Shown piece by piece: positions 24,185 to 39,306 of a DNA stretch of 64,000 bases (its first letter is position 1; each line of letters opens with the position of its first letter). A program made the position numbers and the translations under genes. This DNA is from Nemopilema nomurai (lineage: Eukaryota; Cnidaria; Scyphozoa; Rhizostomeae; Rhizostomatidae): assembly GCA_003864495.1 (NCBI GenBank), contig ML133390.1, forward strand, positions 158,730-222,729, given 5' to 3'. Under the pieces are notes generated by a model. It saw only the letters and a list, made by a program, of their open reading frames with translations. It searched no databases and was not told the origin of the DNA.

Positions 24185-24415
24185 AAGACAGTGACAGAAT
24201 TCGCCGCGCAACCATTGTTTGTTTTTCAATACATCATGGTGCGGAAAGGAAATCGCCGTGCGGTGATTTGTTTCTTGAGAATCCATATGAGCAGCACTTC
24301 AAGAGCAGAGCTAGGTAGCCGCTTGGGCAGACTATATTCTGGTGTTCCGTAATGATTGTAAATAGGGAGATGTCATGGATTTACGAAGATGCTTGTGGGT
24401 GTCTTCAACCCCTCT

Positions 24416-24538
24416 GCCCATGCACTCAATTAGGCCCATGCACTCAATTAGGCCCATGCACTCAATTAGGCCCATGCACTCAATTAGGCCCATGCACTCA
24501 ATTAGGCCCATGCACTCGGTTAGGCTCATGGACATAGT
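24416..24538 (+). repeat. 18-bp minisatellite
   Basis: About six copies of cactcaattaggcccatg, the last one or two changed. It explains ORFs of about 60 codons on both strands (for example repeated MGLIEC on the minus strand). It lies in the TNFR 3' untranslated region or flank. Confidence 0.9.
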
Positions 24539-25544
24539 TAGGCCCAGGCCCCTGTGTGCGTAGTGCCAGCTGCTTCTTGAAGTGCTTGCCCAAGGCAGTC
24601 GAATTGTCCAAAATATTTTTGTATGTTTTTGTTAAGTTAAGTTTTTTAGTCTTTCGACATGTTGATGTTTTTCCGTAAACTTGTTTTGAGCAACATGATA
24701 AGGCTAGGGAAAACTCATTCTTCTAAAACTTAGTCAGAAAATTTTTGGGAAAGGCAGTTATGCCAGAGGTGTTTCTCTGCATTGCTGAACCAAAGTCAAA
24801 CTTAGTCGCTTCGCCATCCTAACCCTAACCCTATCCCTATAGTATTTTAGGCAAATAGCGTTGTCCTCCAATGATAAACTATTTTGAAGAAAATGGCTGT
24901 TAAAGTTGCAATTGATTGATACGCATGCAAAAAGCAAGCATAGTGTCACCACTATTCATATGCAGGGAGATCCCGTTGCTTTTGGAAGGACTAGGTGATC
25001 ACAACAATCAGTGTGATTTGAAAACAGATGAAATTCGTTATACAATTTATGTTGTGGTCAGCCTTCGATTCTGTATTACAACAGTTTATTTGCCTTGGAG
25101 ATACAAGACTATGCTAAGGAAACAGATATAGTACACACATAAATTTACTTTAATGTCGTATAATTGTTTCTTAAATATCAGTTATGTGATTAATATATTG
25201 AACATTTTTGTTTCACATTTTGTAAATTTTATTTCATCTAAGATGGCAGAATCTGTTATATAAATAGGCTTGCGACGATTTGAGTTATGATTCATTTTTG
25301 TTGTACCATTTTAACACGTGTCCGATACCAAGACAGTCACGTGGATAGCCTCTTCTTCACATGCACATGCAGCTTGAGCCAATGGCCGCTCGATGCTCCT
25401 GCGATCCTATAAAGCTTCGGGAAAGATGTTGTTACCTCGTTGTAATCTGAATAGACACATATTTGCCTGTCTGCTTCAGGATGCATTTTATCCGTTAATG
25501 TATAGTATAGGTAAATTGATGTTTCGTCAAGTAAATAGCTATTT

Positions 25545-25550
25545 AATAAA
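25545..25550 (+). terminator. Candidate polyadenylation signal for the TNFR gene
   Basis: AATAAA followed within about 30 bp by T/G-rich sequence. If used, the 3' untranslated region is about 1.4 kb. No nearer canonical hexamer was noticed. Confidence 0.35.
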
Positions 25551-28500
25551 ACGTGATTTTGATTGTACTTGATTCCGATGTATCAGTTCGCCTTTCGAAT
25601 TGCTCTGAATTTTTCCCGCCCTCCAGCCTGCCGCCATCTCCCGTAATTTTACATCGAGTAGCTAAGCCGCGCTCCCCCAATAATTCTCGCGACAGGGATA
25701 AACCCCACCTCAACATTAGTCACCACCCATTACCACGTTTTGAAGCAGCTAACACACCCCCATTCATTCTATGTTTTTTATCTTCCTACGGCACTGAATA
25801 GTTTCAGGCTATTCAGAAGTCTACAGGTCACGTCAACGTATTGGTAACTATTCATTGAATGCACTAGCTCGTCGACACCTCAGTATTTAGTTGCATTTAG
25901 TTGTACTACTAGATGACGGCTTTACTGTTGCGTGATTTAGAAAAAAAACAACCTTTGCAAACACGAATCATCCTTGTGTCCATCCCCATCTGCATATATA
26001 TCATGCCCAAGGGTGTGTTACGCATGTGTACAATGCTGCACACACAAATCTTTGTAAAAGTGACAGTTGTTTTTATTCAAGATTTCTTTGTACAGAGCAT
26101 TTAATTTTAGACCACCGTACAAAAAGGCGGCTTCCTTTCAATGCAGACGCAAAATATACATTGTCTGCTGGAAGCATTTTAACACATCCTTGTAATGCTT
26201 AGCCTGCGTCGCAGACCAATGCTTGGCTTCTTCTCGAATCCACTCGCTTGCCCCACCCAGTCTTCCTGGTTTCTTCATTGCCTCTTGAGCTTTCCTACAT
26301 TTGCTAATCCATGTGTTGATGATCAATTATTTCTATCTTGGTAGTAGTTCTGTTCTTTTCGCTGACGTTTGGAGTTTAACAGGACAAATTTTTCAAGACG
26401 GTTGCATAAAACCAAAGTGAAAAACTCGCATTGTTTTTTGGCAAAACGTGTATATGTGCAAACCTCGCAACCACCTTCAGGCCTAGTAAAAACATTCACG
26501 ATCCGATCTTTCAGGTTATCAGGTGCCCCCAATACTTGGTCAGCTTTCCCACTGAGAAAGCCCCCCTTAAGAATCCCCTTTCATGCAAGTCCTCTAGTGT
26601 TGTGGTTTGTTCTTTTATGTGTTCTATTATGCAGTAATTTGTTGCAGTAAGTTTTTTATATTGGAGTATATGTATACCTACAGAGGCATTAAAAAAAACA
26701 ACAACTTAACCGAAATGAGGATGGCCCGTGTCGAAAAACCGGCCATGGCTAATGGAGGACATTCAGGCGCGGATCCAGCGAAAAATTTGACTGTCGCACA
26801 AGACCACCTACGGGTCAAAGGTCGTGGTCAACAGAAATTTTCTGAGCCACGCCCTATGGTTTTTCGTCACTTACTGAATTGTTCCATACTGTAGTGCAAT
26901 CATTTAAATGTTTATCGAGACAGCATCTGTTCCTGCATAAATAGGCCTGCACATTCTACATCAAATTAACATATGCTTGTTTCAACCAACACAATCAGCA
27001 AAATGTTTGGGTTCTAAATTGCAACTATTTGAAAAATATCATCGTAAGATAGTACGCAGGGGGATGCCTTGACAGACTTTTTTATGAAAAGTCTTGGCAT
27101 CGAGAAGATTTATGCTAAATATTTTGCTTGAGGTCTTGGATAAAAGGAGTGAAGGAGCAAAGAAAGCACACTTCACAATTCCAAAAGTCGAATGAAAAAG
27201 GCTTATTTTCTTATCCAGACAGTTTTTAGTATCTCATGTTGCAAAGAGTCAGAAAATGTTAAGAAAGCTTTGGAGAGATCACTAGCCTTGCAGTACAGTG
27301 CCCCAGGAGATACAGGAATAATATCATTTGCAACAACAGAAAAAGCATCAATGTTAAGCAAAACATTCTTACATTGCAACAGAACTGAGTAACAAAGTTT
27401 GGATATTTTCATTTCCTGCTACTGCCAGTGAGCTAGCTATGTATAATTAGTTTTCATCAGCTTTATTAAAAAATATTTTACAATACACAATCAAACAAAT
27501 TGATTTAGCCAAAGAATCAGCTAATTCAAATATTTATAATTATCAAAATGAATGGAGGCCAATGCATTTGCAATAAAGAATGTTATGTGTTCTCTTTGAA
27601 TAATGTGGCTCTCCAGGCAGGGCTACTACTTTTGATTTATTAATTGAAATATCATTTATATTGTTCCTTGATATCATGTGGCATCAAATCTGATTGCAAC
27701 CTTGGATTTCTTTATAGAAAGGAAGGCTACTGATCAAGTGTTTTTAATGAAATTCTTCATAACTAGGGAGATAATTTTAGGGATTATATGGAGATTGACT
27801 CATTATTCTTTAATTGTAGCTGGGACTGAGGAACAATTCAAAAGATCCCCCTTAGACCTAATTGTAACAATCTTTTGCTAAAGCTGGTAAACCTGTAGAT
27901 TTGATTAGTCAATGTGCAAATGAGGTCTTTAGGGTACACTTTACATGGAATATCCCAGTAATGAATCCAATTTAACCTAAAGGATAATCTATTTGAGAAT
28001 CAAGAATATTAGAAATATTTTTTAAGAAAAAGAATTGGACAAGGTTTGTGCCCTATAGCCCCCTTTAAGTGCAATTTTTTGGTGCTTTCAAAGCTATTTC
28101 ATTTATATTTGTGCCATTTAATACACCTTTGTGGCTCCCAACCTCCTGCCTCCCTGTCTCATGAAGTACCCTGCAAGAAAAAAACAGCAGCTGGAATGTT
28201 TGTGGGCATAGAGTTAAATCATGCAGGTCTCCCTGGCCTCCCACTTTTTAAAGATAGACTAAAAAGAAATAGAAAGGATTTCGTAAGTAAAAAAGAAACA
28301 AGGACAAGTACTCTATAGTTCTTGTGAGTGATTTGTAAGATATCTCTGGAATGACACGTGCTGAGCATAGAGCTTTTTTTACCTCAAACCATGGTAGTGG
28401 CCTTACTAAATCCTTTCTCATCTTCACATTTTGCTCCTCTCTCTTTTGAATCCAAATTGCCAGGCCGGCGAGGCTCTTCATTCTTTTGTAAAGTTTTCGA

Positions 28501-29731
28501 ACCCTATAACATTACTATAGTGCATCAGATCTCCCGAGAAATTAAGGAGATTCTCTTTACAGGAGTCAATCGTTTTGGTTCAAAATAACAGACGATCCAT
28601 TTCTCAGAAAAGAAGGCTATTGTTGTCAGACTCTTCGAGGAAGCGATGCGCTGGACAGGCAACAGCCTCTGCGAAGTACTTGACGCACACTGACGCACTG
28701 GACATGACGCACAAAAACAATAGCTGATCTGGATGGTCTCAAAAACAATGCAAAAAAGATGTCCGCGCAGCCCAATAATGTATGCGACTGACGCACATTG
28801 TTCCTTTAATTTATGCCATAAGATATACAGAGTGGATGACAAAAGAGATAGGCAGGAGAATTTACGTTTTAATCAACCCTCACCAAATAGCTGTTTGCGA
28901 TTGGTAAGGAGAAGAGAGCCGTAAAAGATCGCCCAGCGAGCTCTTCTCGTGCAATTTTGAGCGATCATCTGCAAAATGTTGAAGTTATTACTTTATTTTA
29001 AAATAGTTTTTCACTACAGAAATCCTGAACTTAAAATTTTGACTGTCGCATGTGCGTCCTGTGCGACAGTTTGTATCCACGCCTGACATTGATAAGATTT
29101 TCCACGCTAGAACTGGATATTCAGCCATTAGCTAAAATTACAGTATTGAATAAACAAACTGACTAATTAACTGCTAAAACAATTTTAATCAATCTCGTCA
29201 AATGCTACCTTTTTACTAGTAGTTATTTATAAAAAATTTTTGATTTTTTTAAAAAAAACACAAGCTGATTGTGACCATTTATACAGCAGGGATTTAGGGG
29301 CATCTAAAAAGGCAGGGGTAAAGTAAAGAAAGAGGCACATGACCACTTCAATTTTCTGATCTGGAAATGGAACTTTTGAACAGTGGTCGAAATAACGGCC
29401 GGTGACCGGCGAAATCCGACAGAGAAATGAAAAAAACTGATATGACAAGACACAGTCAGGAAATTCTCCGGTTTTCACCCCATTGGGCGGCTTATATCAC
29501 CCCAAAACCCCCAGCTGTCTTGGAACTTGCTTTGTGAGTTGTTATTTTCACCGACAACACTATTTGTCTCTATTTCGACCGCTGCTGTATGGTTTGACCT
29601 TGCAGTTAGGAGAGATTTGTCGCCGCTCAATGATTGGCGCGCTTCTTTATGATTGGCGCCACTGATTTACGTTCAAAGCGAGGTTGCAGCGGGAACGAGT
29701 TCTACGTTCGGAGGTTGGCTTAGGACCAAAG

Positions 29732-32700
29732 ATGGCAGTCCACGTGAGAACAACTTGGGACTTGTTTCGGAATGTATCCCGAACCCTTAGAACTTACAAA
29801 TATATCAGGCTTTTCTCATCAGCTGACAAGATAGCTGAAATTTTAAATTCGAAGTCAGAGAGTTTCTCAGGCGAGATAGACAACAGGTTTAAAGACTCGA
29901 GGGTTCAACATTTGCTTATGAGGATGACCAAGAGAGGGCTCGACTTAGACAAAGTTTTTAAACTACGACACGATACACTTCAAGTTCCTACATATAAGTT
30001 GCTCACTGATGAGGAGCTTGTAGAGGTAACTTCTTTGTTACTTCAGCAAATCTAGTATTAAAGTCTTTCCTTGAATGTTGTGGGTTGGCAGTTTTTAAAT
30101 ACTTGGCCAAGTTTTCTGCATAAACTGACACAAGATAAAATGATCTTGATTTTTCTGTTTGTGCAGTAACCAGTGTTTAGCTAGATGAAGTGTTTTTTAA
30201 GATTTAGCAGTGTTCTAAACATTGTTGCACTTATGACTGCTTTTTAGTTTTTAGTGCTCCGGTTAGCCTATAACGAAAATGAAAAATCACACTTCACAAA
30301 CAGCAATTCATGTATGTACTGAAGAATTCCGAATAATGATGTAGATCTCATTTATGATGATTCAGTAAGTAGTTATATAATCAGAATGTTGTTCTGAACT
30401 ATGGAGAGTGTTTGTTGTAGTGTTGTAGAGTGTTTCTTGACATTAATATCTGGGGTGTGCGGATGTTCACATCATCATCTCTTTGTCTCCAGGAAGAAAA
30501 CCACATACGGGAGGAAGCCTTAAAGCGACTGCAAATGCCTGACATTAGACATGAAAGGAAAGAAATAGATTTTGTAATTCAGACAGATCCTGAGATTGAA
30601 GGCCATGACGAGTCTAAATTTATTTTCACAGATATCAGCACAAGTAGAAATGATGTGGTATGCTCTTAAATATTATTTTTATTTCTCTGTTGCTATAGTA
30701 TTTCAGTGGAAATTATGTTTTAATCTTGTATGTCCAACAAAATATTAGTGCAAAAGTCTGTCTCCTATTGACAGCGAGAACAAGCTAATTGATAACTGAG
30801 AAAGTTAAAGCCACTAAAGCCGAACATGGTATAGATTCTGCTTTGCAGCTCTTGCAGACTATTACTATTTAGCAGCTCTTGGGCATATCCTGTGTATGAA
30901 GTATGATATTTCTTTGTTAACATATAAAAATAAGCCACCGGGACCTTGATTTGATCTTTTTGGCTAACAAGAAGATCTTTTTCATAGCTTGGCCCACAGT
31001 TTAATGTTCTACTATTTTCAGAATAGGCGCATTGTTGTTAGGGAAACAAATGGAACCTTGAGAGAAGCAACCTGGGAAGAGCGAGAAAGAATGAACTACA
31101 TGTACCTTCCCAAGAAAGGACAAAGCTATGAATTACCCATGATGCTGACTGATCAGCAGCTACCTGTGAGTTTGTCATCATTTCCTTATAAGAACACAGA
31201 ATGTTATAATCCTATTCCAAAGAGAAGCTTCTATACCAATGATTGAGCTTTTTTTAAGCTTTTTTCCTTTACTGCATAGTATCAAACATATGTGTCCATG
31301 AAAAAGTCAAACAACTACCAAAAAACTTTTTAAAGGATCACACATTTAGGGAAGCCTTCCTGACAAGAGATATTTCAAAGATCCTGATGAAGTCTTTACT
31401 GCATTATTTGGAGTATGACAAGACATGACAGTAAATGATCATTTTAAAGAGATATCACATACAAGAAAATGCATAGAAACCTACTTTCCAATCTCATTCC
31501 ATTCATTCATTTCATATTCAATCTTTTTATATTAAATCCAATACATATAGCAATATAACTTATTACAACCTACAGTAACAACAAATTGATTACATCCAAC
31601 TAAACATAGTATTAGATTGTATATAAAATAGACTGATTAAGGAGGAGGTCTCTAAATAGATAAACAAATGGAGAGAGAGCCCCCCTTTCCTATAAAAGAA
31701 GACTTTGAAGAAAATTATTATTTAAAGCAACAACAAATATTTTAATATATCTATAAATAAATACAAAATATAAATGAACCAGATAAGCCTCATCAAATTC
31801 ATTTGTAAAACATATAAGTCAATAAAGTATTCTTTTAATTTAGATTAATAAACAGAAATTGAAGCAACAACCTGTGTAAAAAAGGAAGGGTATAGTGCCA
31901 TAAAGGATCATGAGTTAAAGAGGAAATTAGCAGATCACCACGGGTAGTCTGACAAGTTGCAAACATATGGGCAAAAGATTTCAAATCTATTGCTTTAGCT
32001 ATAGCTAACACAGACGAGAAGCTTCCATTTAATTTAATTACCACAAGGGAAAGTTGGTATGAGGCGAGTATCCATTGATCCAAACTTTGAAGCAGAGTTA
32101 AATCTTACTGTATAACAAACCAAAGGTGAAAAAACCCAAGAAAAGTTCCATGTTTGATGTTTTTTGGTGTGCTTTTGTGATAACTTTCTTTGGATTTGGT
32201 TTTTAAGTGAATAAGACATTGAAGGCAAAGATGAAAAAGTCAATTTCTTGCACAAACACTACCAAGCTGTTCATTTGTATGGCCCAGAAAAAAATGTATA
32301 GAGTTGAAGTAACAAGAACATCAACATTGTCTGGCAGACAATATTGTCTCTATGGCGAAGATGTTGCTAAACTTGCTAATTTTATTTCAATCTATTATAA
32401 TTTCTCAATATAATGATCACATGCATATTACAGAGAACGGACCTCAGCTTCGATGCATGTTTTAACAGCCCACAAGTTCCTTCAACCTTCCAGCATACAT
32501 GCCACACCCTTAGATCACGCTCACGCCCATTCCCAAAACTGATTTATATGCATTATTTTTAGCAATGTGCTGATAAATTGCAAAACAAAAAAAACAAAAC
32601 CATGATTTCCAGCTTTTTTAAATTTTTTTATGTTTTTTCAACAACCAATTTACTTATTATTGATAGGGCAAGAAAGAGACATTTAAAGTACTGAGTACTT

Positions 32701-35248
32701 CTAGGAAGGTTTTTTGTAAAGACAAATATGATACAACCCTGCTAATTATGTATGACTATAGCTTCATGGTCAGAAAATTTTGAATTTATCACAGGTGTGC
32801 AACATGACAAACAAATTTGCACGACATCTTGACAACTCGTTGCTATGACAGCAACAGCTCCTCAATTATTAATTGATTACAGACTGTGGGTGTCTGTCAC
32901 AAATTTGTTATACCTTTTTTGAAATCATGATACATAGATTAGTTATAAACATGACATTAAGATGTTAAATAGAAGCATTTATTAAGTACATTAAACTTTT
33001 GGGTAAAATTCAAAATGGCAGAAGTTGAAAAAAATAGGTAGAGCAGCAAAAATTTTCGAAGTTTTTTGTGTGTGTTTTTCTCATGATTATCCACCTATCC
33101 ACAGAAAATGAGGACATTCTGAGTCAATATGGTCAAACTAGTTTTAAAAAAATTCATTACACACTAGAACCATCCTTCCATTATGCCCATTTTTGTTGAA
33201 AATGTGTTCAAACAGTAGTTAATTTTTGTCCAATTGCATGTTTTATCTTGATCAGTTTAAAAAGATAAAAACAGTAGATTTGCCAAAGATTTATGGATTT
33301 TCTGACCCAGTTGATTTTAGAAGTAGGATTCAAGCATGATATATGAAACTTTTGCATTCTTTCCCCTGAAAGGTTGTATTCGAGCAACTTCGTCATGTGG
33401 ATGTGCTAGACTTAGTGAGCATTCAATGTCCAGCTGATTCGCCAGATTATCTGAGAGTAAGTATCATTTTGAAGTTGTTTTTCGACTGCAATGAACGATT
33501 ATGAGGAATTGTTACTATTTATCTACAAGAATATGATGATATTTATATTTCAGCAGCTAAAGGTTTGGTATGTGTTTTTTAATAAATATATAGTCTTGTT
33601 GCATATATCACCATGGTGATCAAGGCTGTCACAAACAGCTAGTTGGTCATTTACCAATAGGGCTTAATAGAGAGGGGGGCTTTTTAAGTATTTTGGTATT
33701 TTTTCATATATTCAAATAAGTTTTGCCTGCTCTGGTACAGCTAATATGGTAATTTTTCAGGGTGTCCTAGACCCTAGGATATTGTAAATTTGCCTTTTTC
33801 AAATGATATTTAAACCTACATTGTTATCACTGTAAAATAATTATTTGGTTGTTTTAAGGTTCACAGAAAAACTTACGATGACATAGATAACAGAGAAGCT
33901 TACAACTTGCTTGAGTCAACCAGGCACCACGGAGGAATGGTTTACTACTTTGTGACCCAAAAACGAATCAAAGGATTGATTTTAAGATTAATTCGAGAAG
34001 ATCGGTAAGTTAATTAATGCTTCATTGCAGGAGGTTGAATCCCCACTCTTCTTGATTAACACATTTTTGTGGTACAAAGTTTCACAGTTACGAGAAACAG
34101 GGGAGTCATGATTTTAGCATACTGAAGTGTGCGTCTGAAATGGAACGGTGTCTTTTCATCAAGAAGTTGTGGAGTCTGAGTAAACTTCTATGCAAAATCC
34201 AATTTTATATAGGTAGAAAAAGTTTGTCTTTTCACTTGGGATCTTGTAGAAAAATTTGTGAGGTGGACGCTGATTGGTCGTGAGACAGCCATGAATGCTC
34301 TTTTCTTTTAGTCCTCCATTATTTTTCATTTCGCAACGAGCTACCAATTTTCTCAGCTTTTGGTAATTTTTCGTCGTGTGCATGCTTGTTTGTAAGTAGT
34401 ATCTGATCTTGTGGCATTCCATGCCTTTCCTACTTTTGGAGATTTGACCAGACTGTGAAACATTAGGTCAATGACTGGAATCTTTTATTCCAACGGACAG
34501 ATCTGTTTTTGCGAGTGCATATCCGTATCTTGATATTGTAATCAAACAATTATTATTTATAAATTTAGTTTTAAAATTTCTGTCAAATAAATAAAAGTCT
34601 GAAAACGATGCATGCTTCTCTTCCTTCTCCCCTTCCTCAGTCTGGAAGACGCTGCTGACGTGCTGAGGCTGCATGAACTCATCCATTCCGACTCTGAGCT
34701 GGCCAAGCCACGCGAGTTTGAAGGACAAACCTCTAAAGAAATAGTATTGGTAGGCCTCCAATCATATTTTCCCCATTTTCTAAGCAAACAATGTAATAGC
34801 ATTGATGTTCCCTTTACAGTACAGAACATAAACGGATCCAACACGACCCTGGGAGGCGTTCAGCTTTGTCTTTCCAAAGCGCTAGTACAGGCTTTAAGAA
34901 TGCAGTACTCACTTTAATTAAAGGTCGTATCCAATGGACCAATTTTTTTCTAGGTTGACTGGCCAGTAGTTGCCCTTTTTTCAACCTTGCGTTTTGTGTT
35001 TCTTTTTTGTTCTTGTGCATTTTTGTGTATTCTTGTGTAATTCTTTACGTATTATAAATTGAAACAATATCATCCTTTCCAAGCTGTGACTGTACTTTCG
35101 TACAAGTTATTAAGATTTTGCTTGATATCTGCCCTTATTCATTTTTGTCTTTAAACGGTTTTAGGAATATGCTCAGAAAGAAGGACTCAAAGAAATTGTC
35201 GATGTATTACAGACTGAGGCTTTAGGCCCAGAACGGAAAGAGCTTTGA
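29732..35248 (+). CDS. MRPS22: Mitochondrial small ribosomal subunit protein mS22 (341 aa)
   Basis: Component of the mitochondrial 28S ribosomal subunit. Seven phase-consistent exons: 29732-30025, 30493-30657, 31022-31165, 33373-33456, 33859-34004, 34641-34749, 35165-35248 (TGA); total 1026 nt, close to human MRPS22 (360 aa). The start ATG has a strong context (AAGATGGCA) and is followed by an Arg-rich, acid-free leader typical of mitochondrial import (MAVHVRTTWDLFRNVSRTLR). Family landmarks, compared with human from memory: LKLRHDTL-type VFKLRHDTLQVPTYKLLTDE, KFIFTDIS, RRIVVRETNGTLREATWEER, HVDVLDLVSIQCPADSPDYL, VHRKTYDDIDNREAYNLLES and HHGGMVYYFVTQKRIKGLIL. The family lacks a known catalytic role and acts as a structural ribosomal protein. 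Confidence 0.95.
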
Positions 35249-38200
35249 TGTGAATGGATGCAAGTTGTAATTATCTTACTCGAGTAATGAATGACAGTTT
35301 TCCAATTCGTCTGTAGTCAATTGACTATTTCATTTCTACCCATGCACACTTTCGTAGTGCATGATTCAATGCAAGAGACTTTAGCAAGGGATCTTGAAGG
35401 AACTTTAATGAAAGAAATGTTTGTTTTGGATTAACATTGTGTTGAAAAGTACCGAGAAATGGTTTTAGGTTGAGTTGGCTACTTCTGTTAGTTTGTGGAA
35501 ATTTTCACTCCCAACTGACCATCTGTCCCCGAATGATTAGCACAAATAACGCGGGATGAGTACTTGATCTTCCATCTATGAGCTGCTGTAAGTACTTGAT
35601 CTCACTCTACGGAGGAGGAGGAGCACCTGATTGGATCCACCAAAATACGTATTTACCTCAAATCGATTGCTTGATTCCGGGAGACAACTTTTTTACCATC
35701 AACGGTCGTGGGTGCTTTCAATACTAAGTAGTGTATTGTGGAGTGGAGCTGCTAATATGGCTGCATCAACTGCGATCATCTCCATGAAATATTTCTCTGT
35801 TGAATACCGTGTCATATTTGAGAAGTTTGTGAAATTTTGCAGCTATGATGATTATAAAAGATCTTTGTCTGGATACAGGGAAATGAGATGCCAAAAATGG
35901 AATGTATCATCTGTTCCCCTGTGGTGTACGGTCTATTGTAGGCTGAGTTGGTGTTCTTTCAATGAAGAAAACCTTAACGATAAAAGAACGTAGTCTAGGC
36001 CTGTCATGGTCATTTCCGTTATCTTTAAATTGTTTGAAAGACTGGCTTTGAAAGATCCATGTTATTGCTTCAAAAATGATAAAACAGTTTGGCTTTTTCT
36101 ATTACATTCTATTTCAGCGTACCTGCTGTAAGTCAAAATGTTTGTTCGTAATCTTTGTCGCTGTTGCTGGTTGATGGAAAGAAGCCCACTTCGGTGTCGG
36201 CAGTCAAACGATTGTGGGGAATACTTTGACATAGGGTGTGTTAGATGGTCTAGAAGCAATGCAATTTATATTAATTGAAATTATAACTTGAACAGTAAAG
36301 TAAACATCATTTTCTTTTGATCAACAAATTTGTCTCTGGTCAGATTACAATTCTCTGGTCAATTTGCCTTAGAAGCGTAAATGGTTGCAATTTCTGACTA
36401 ATTTTGAGAACCAGGAGTAGCTGGATTGTTGTTTCCTTGTGGCTTTTGAATTTCTGAGCATGAATGTCAGCAGGAAATATTTAAGTAAAGATTGAGCATT
36501 AAGCGTTAGGAAATGCCTTTATACATGTCCACCTTGCGTTTACCATTCCTATTCGAAAAGGACCTTTCAAAGAGGGATTGGATGCCAATCGAAGTCCTAA
36601 ATTTAAAGCATTTGTTCGGGATGTCATTGACTGAGATTTGGCTAGAGTTGGCTCATTTGTTTTGTCGAAGTGAGAAATTCACGCTTGTTTTACAATCAAT
36701 TGCATTTCGAATCCGTTGTTGTTCCATAGCAAATCTGCATATCAGATTCGTAGCGGCATCTTCATCTTCAGATGAGATTGCTCTTCGGTTTATCAGAAAG
36801 TGGTTTATACCCTCAATGAAACCTGCAATTTTTCACCCATAGCAACTTTATTCTGAGCATGTAAGGAAATCGTCGCCCACGAGAACTGCGTATCCCACCT
36901 GTCTCTCTGCGACGGAGGAGCCCTTTCTTCAATTGCGCTTATGCTTTCTCGCAGTCATAAGGTCCCGTGGTCTTTATAGCTTTGATCTATGTTTTAGGTG
37001 ACTCCATTGTATGGTGTTGTTCGCTCGATGACCATGACCACCACACGGCTATTAGCACGGGGGGTGTCGCATTGTTCATTGACCAAAGGCGTCACTTGTG
37101 CTTGTGCTTTACCAAGTGCTTTTCAGGATCAGCTCTTTGGCATCCGAATTTCGAATCGCCATTCGCAGCGTTGTGATTCACGGCCAGCATCGAATATTGA
37201 TATTGATAATATTTGCATATTGATAATTATTGAATATTGATATTAAAATTTATTGGATATCAACGCCTAAGACGCTCGTTAGGCATCTCTCTGTTTAGTG
37301 TGGAAAATTTATCGCTTTCTGTTTAAAAGCCAATTGACACAACTTATATGCAATCATAGTTTCATGCATAAAGTTCGCATTGATAAGTAAACCTTTTAGA
37401 GTTTCAATTTGAAATAATAAGTTCTTGGGTACTGAAATCCGGTCACGATTACGGCTGCTTTACACTGGTCGAAACTAAAAGCTCCTCAGTATTCTTGGGC
37501 CTCGCGTTTGCTTCTTCATTTGGTTTCGCCCCTTGGTTTCGCCCCTTGGTTTCGCTAATTTGACTCGCCAGTTTGTTTTTTTTTCATGACTAAATTTTTA
37601 CTCATTAACCATGCTTAGTTAGATTTCTGTTCGGTTTGTTCTGTCTGCTTTCAAGTTTTTCCTGGACTTTTAAAGATCAAAGCTGAAAATTAGTAAATCA
37701 TTTTCTGGCAATTTTGTTCGACAGGATACTTTGCAAGACACAGGGCAATCGGTAGAGCGAGATTAATTTCCGTGTACATTTTCTAGTCCGTTAACGTATG
37801 CTACTTTACAAATCTACTTTGAAATGAATCTGGCTACTTGTTCGAAAGCCGCTGCGAAGGATAACATCGCTTAGCTGCCCAGAACAGCATGTGCCCCCTG
37901 GAAGAATCTGGTGGTGTCTGGAGATCTTTTGAGCATTCACTGATCTTTTACAAGTGACCAGTGGGTACCCTTACTTGATCGATCAATCCTTTCTTTTCAT
38001 CCTGCTCTCTGTACCAATTCATTGTTCGACGAACAAGAGAGTTTTTTGTCGACGACCAAAGCGTCTTCAAAATACGTTACTCGGATATTCTTCGCATTAA
38101 AATCAAAATTCATTTTGTTTATGATGGTATTTTTTTGAAAGACGTTTCGTTGGATTGAAGAGGTAAGTGACGCTAGAGTTTTTGTGGTTTTCGCCCTAAC

Positions 38201-39306
38201 TTTGCTTATTATATCATGCAGGAATTAAGAAACGAGCTTAGCATTAGTTTCCATTCGCCTATAAATCTTGCGATTTCACATTTTTGATCGCGAATGTGAT
38301 ATTTTGCTTCATCGTACTCTGCTGACAGGCTTCTCCTGAATGGAGCACCCGAAAAGCCCCCTTCCAAACCGATCAACGTAGAGGAGTCGCTTCAATCGAC
38401 CAGGCTTTGCTCGCCACATCACATTTGCATGGGGCATACATTTGAATGCATCCAGTATAGCTGGAATAAAGATCCTGGGGGCAATTTCGCACGATCTGCT
38501 CGGTGCTGCTGTGCCCCTTTGCCACCACAATATAATGCAGCGGCTTGCAAGCATTGCTCAACCCATTTGAACCCCACCTAAGCAACAGCGTGCAAAATAG
38601 ACAGCAAGAATATGAGGGCTTATTTGCGGACCAAACCAAGCGCAGTTTCCTCATATTTCTTTGGCCGTTTTTAAAAGAACCTGACTGTAACTTTCGTGTG
38701 TCTAAAGAGTGACTCGGCCATATTTGATCAAAACAGAAACATTCTTCCGACCTGAAAACTAAAGTTTGGCCGCAATGTTAAACAAAAGTAGGAGCTGGAC
38801 CAGTAAAGAAAAAAATGATCCACTGACAGCAATAAACGCCAGTTAGATGGTTTCATGCTTCGAGTGCCAAAGGAGGCCGGGCTCGGATGCCAGAAGAAAG
38901 CCCCCCTTTGCATAGATATTGCATGTCTATTGTGCACCCGATGGCAAGGGATGATGCGCTTGTTTGGTGATGACATGTTCAAATCTTATCCATTTCTTGA
39001 TAGAAGAACCCTAAGTTCCCCATCTCCTTTAAACAGACACCTTATTAATAGTACCAACAACATCTTGGTATTGCTTGTCCAATGATCTGCGAGTTTGGTT
39101 GCAGAGGCAACGAAGTATGCTAAACGTCTATCACATTACAGCACTTCTGGTGTGTTAGATGATGCTTGCTCGGCATGTAAGCGTCTTTAAGTTGTTGCAA
39201 GGCGTGTTCTGTCCGTAACGACTAAGGGCATTCGGATGATCTTTCACGACCTTTTCTTGCAGGAAGACGTGGACAACAGCAACTAGCAACACAACCCAGC
39301 GCAAAT
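35249..39306. other. Intergenic, no gene recognised
   Basis: 4 kb between MRPS22 and the mosaic gene. ORFs of 60-120 codons (35631-35993, 36513-36842, and 38309-38654 minus) show no domain, signal peptide or splice partners that I recognise. A very AT-rich patch with repeated ttgatattgata lies near 37190-37255. Confidence 0.45.

Larger units (their letters stand above)
24185..29731. other. Intergenic, TNFR 3' flank to MRPS22
   Basis: 5.5 kb without a recognisable exon. It holds the TNFR 3' untranslated region, the 18-bp repeat at 24416-24538 and AATAAA at 25545. ORFs of 60-105 codons (for example 26607-26894, 28046-28318, and 28525-28842 minus) have no family features or plausible splice partners. 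I see no RNA gene, but a tRNA or snRNA could be missed by eye. Confidence 0.45.

Noticed and set aside
24332..24563. Repetitive 60-codon ORFs (MGLIEC, TQLGPC types)
   Set aside because: By-products of the 18-bp minisatellite at 24416-24538.
24815..24842. Telomere-like CCCTAA units
   Set aside because: Only about two perfect units; too short to be an interstitial telomere block.
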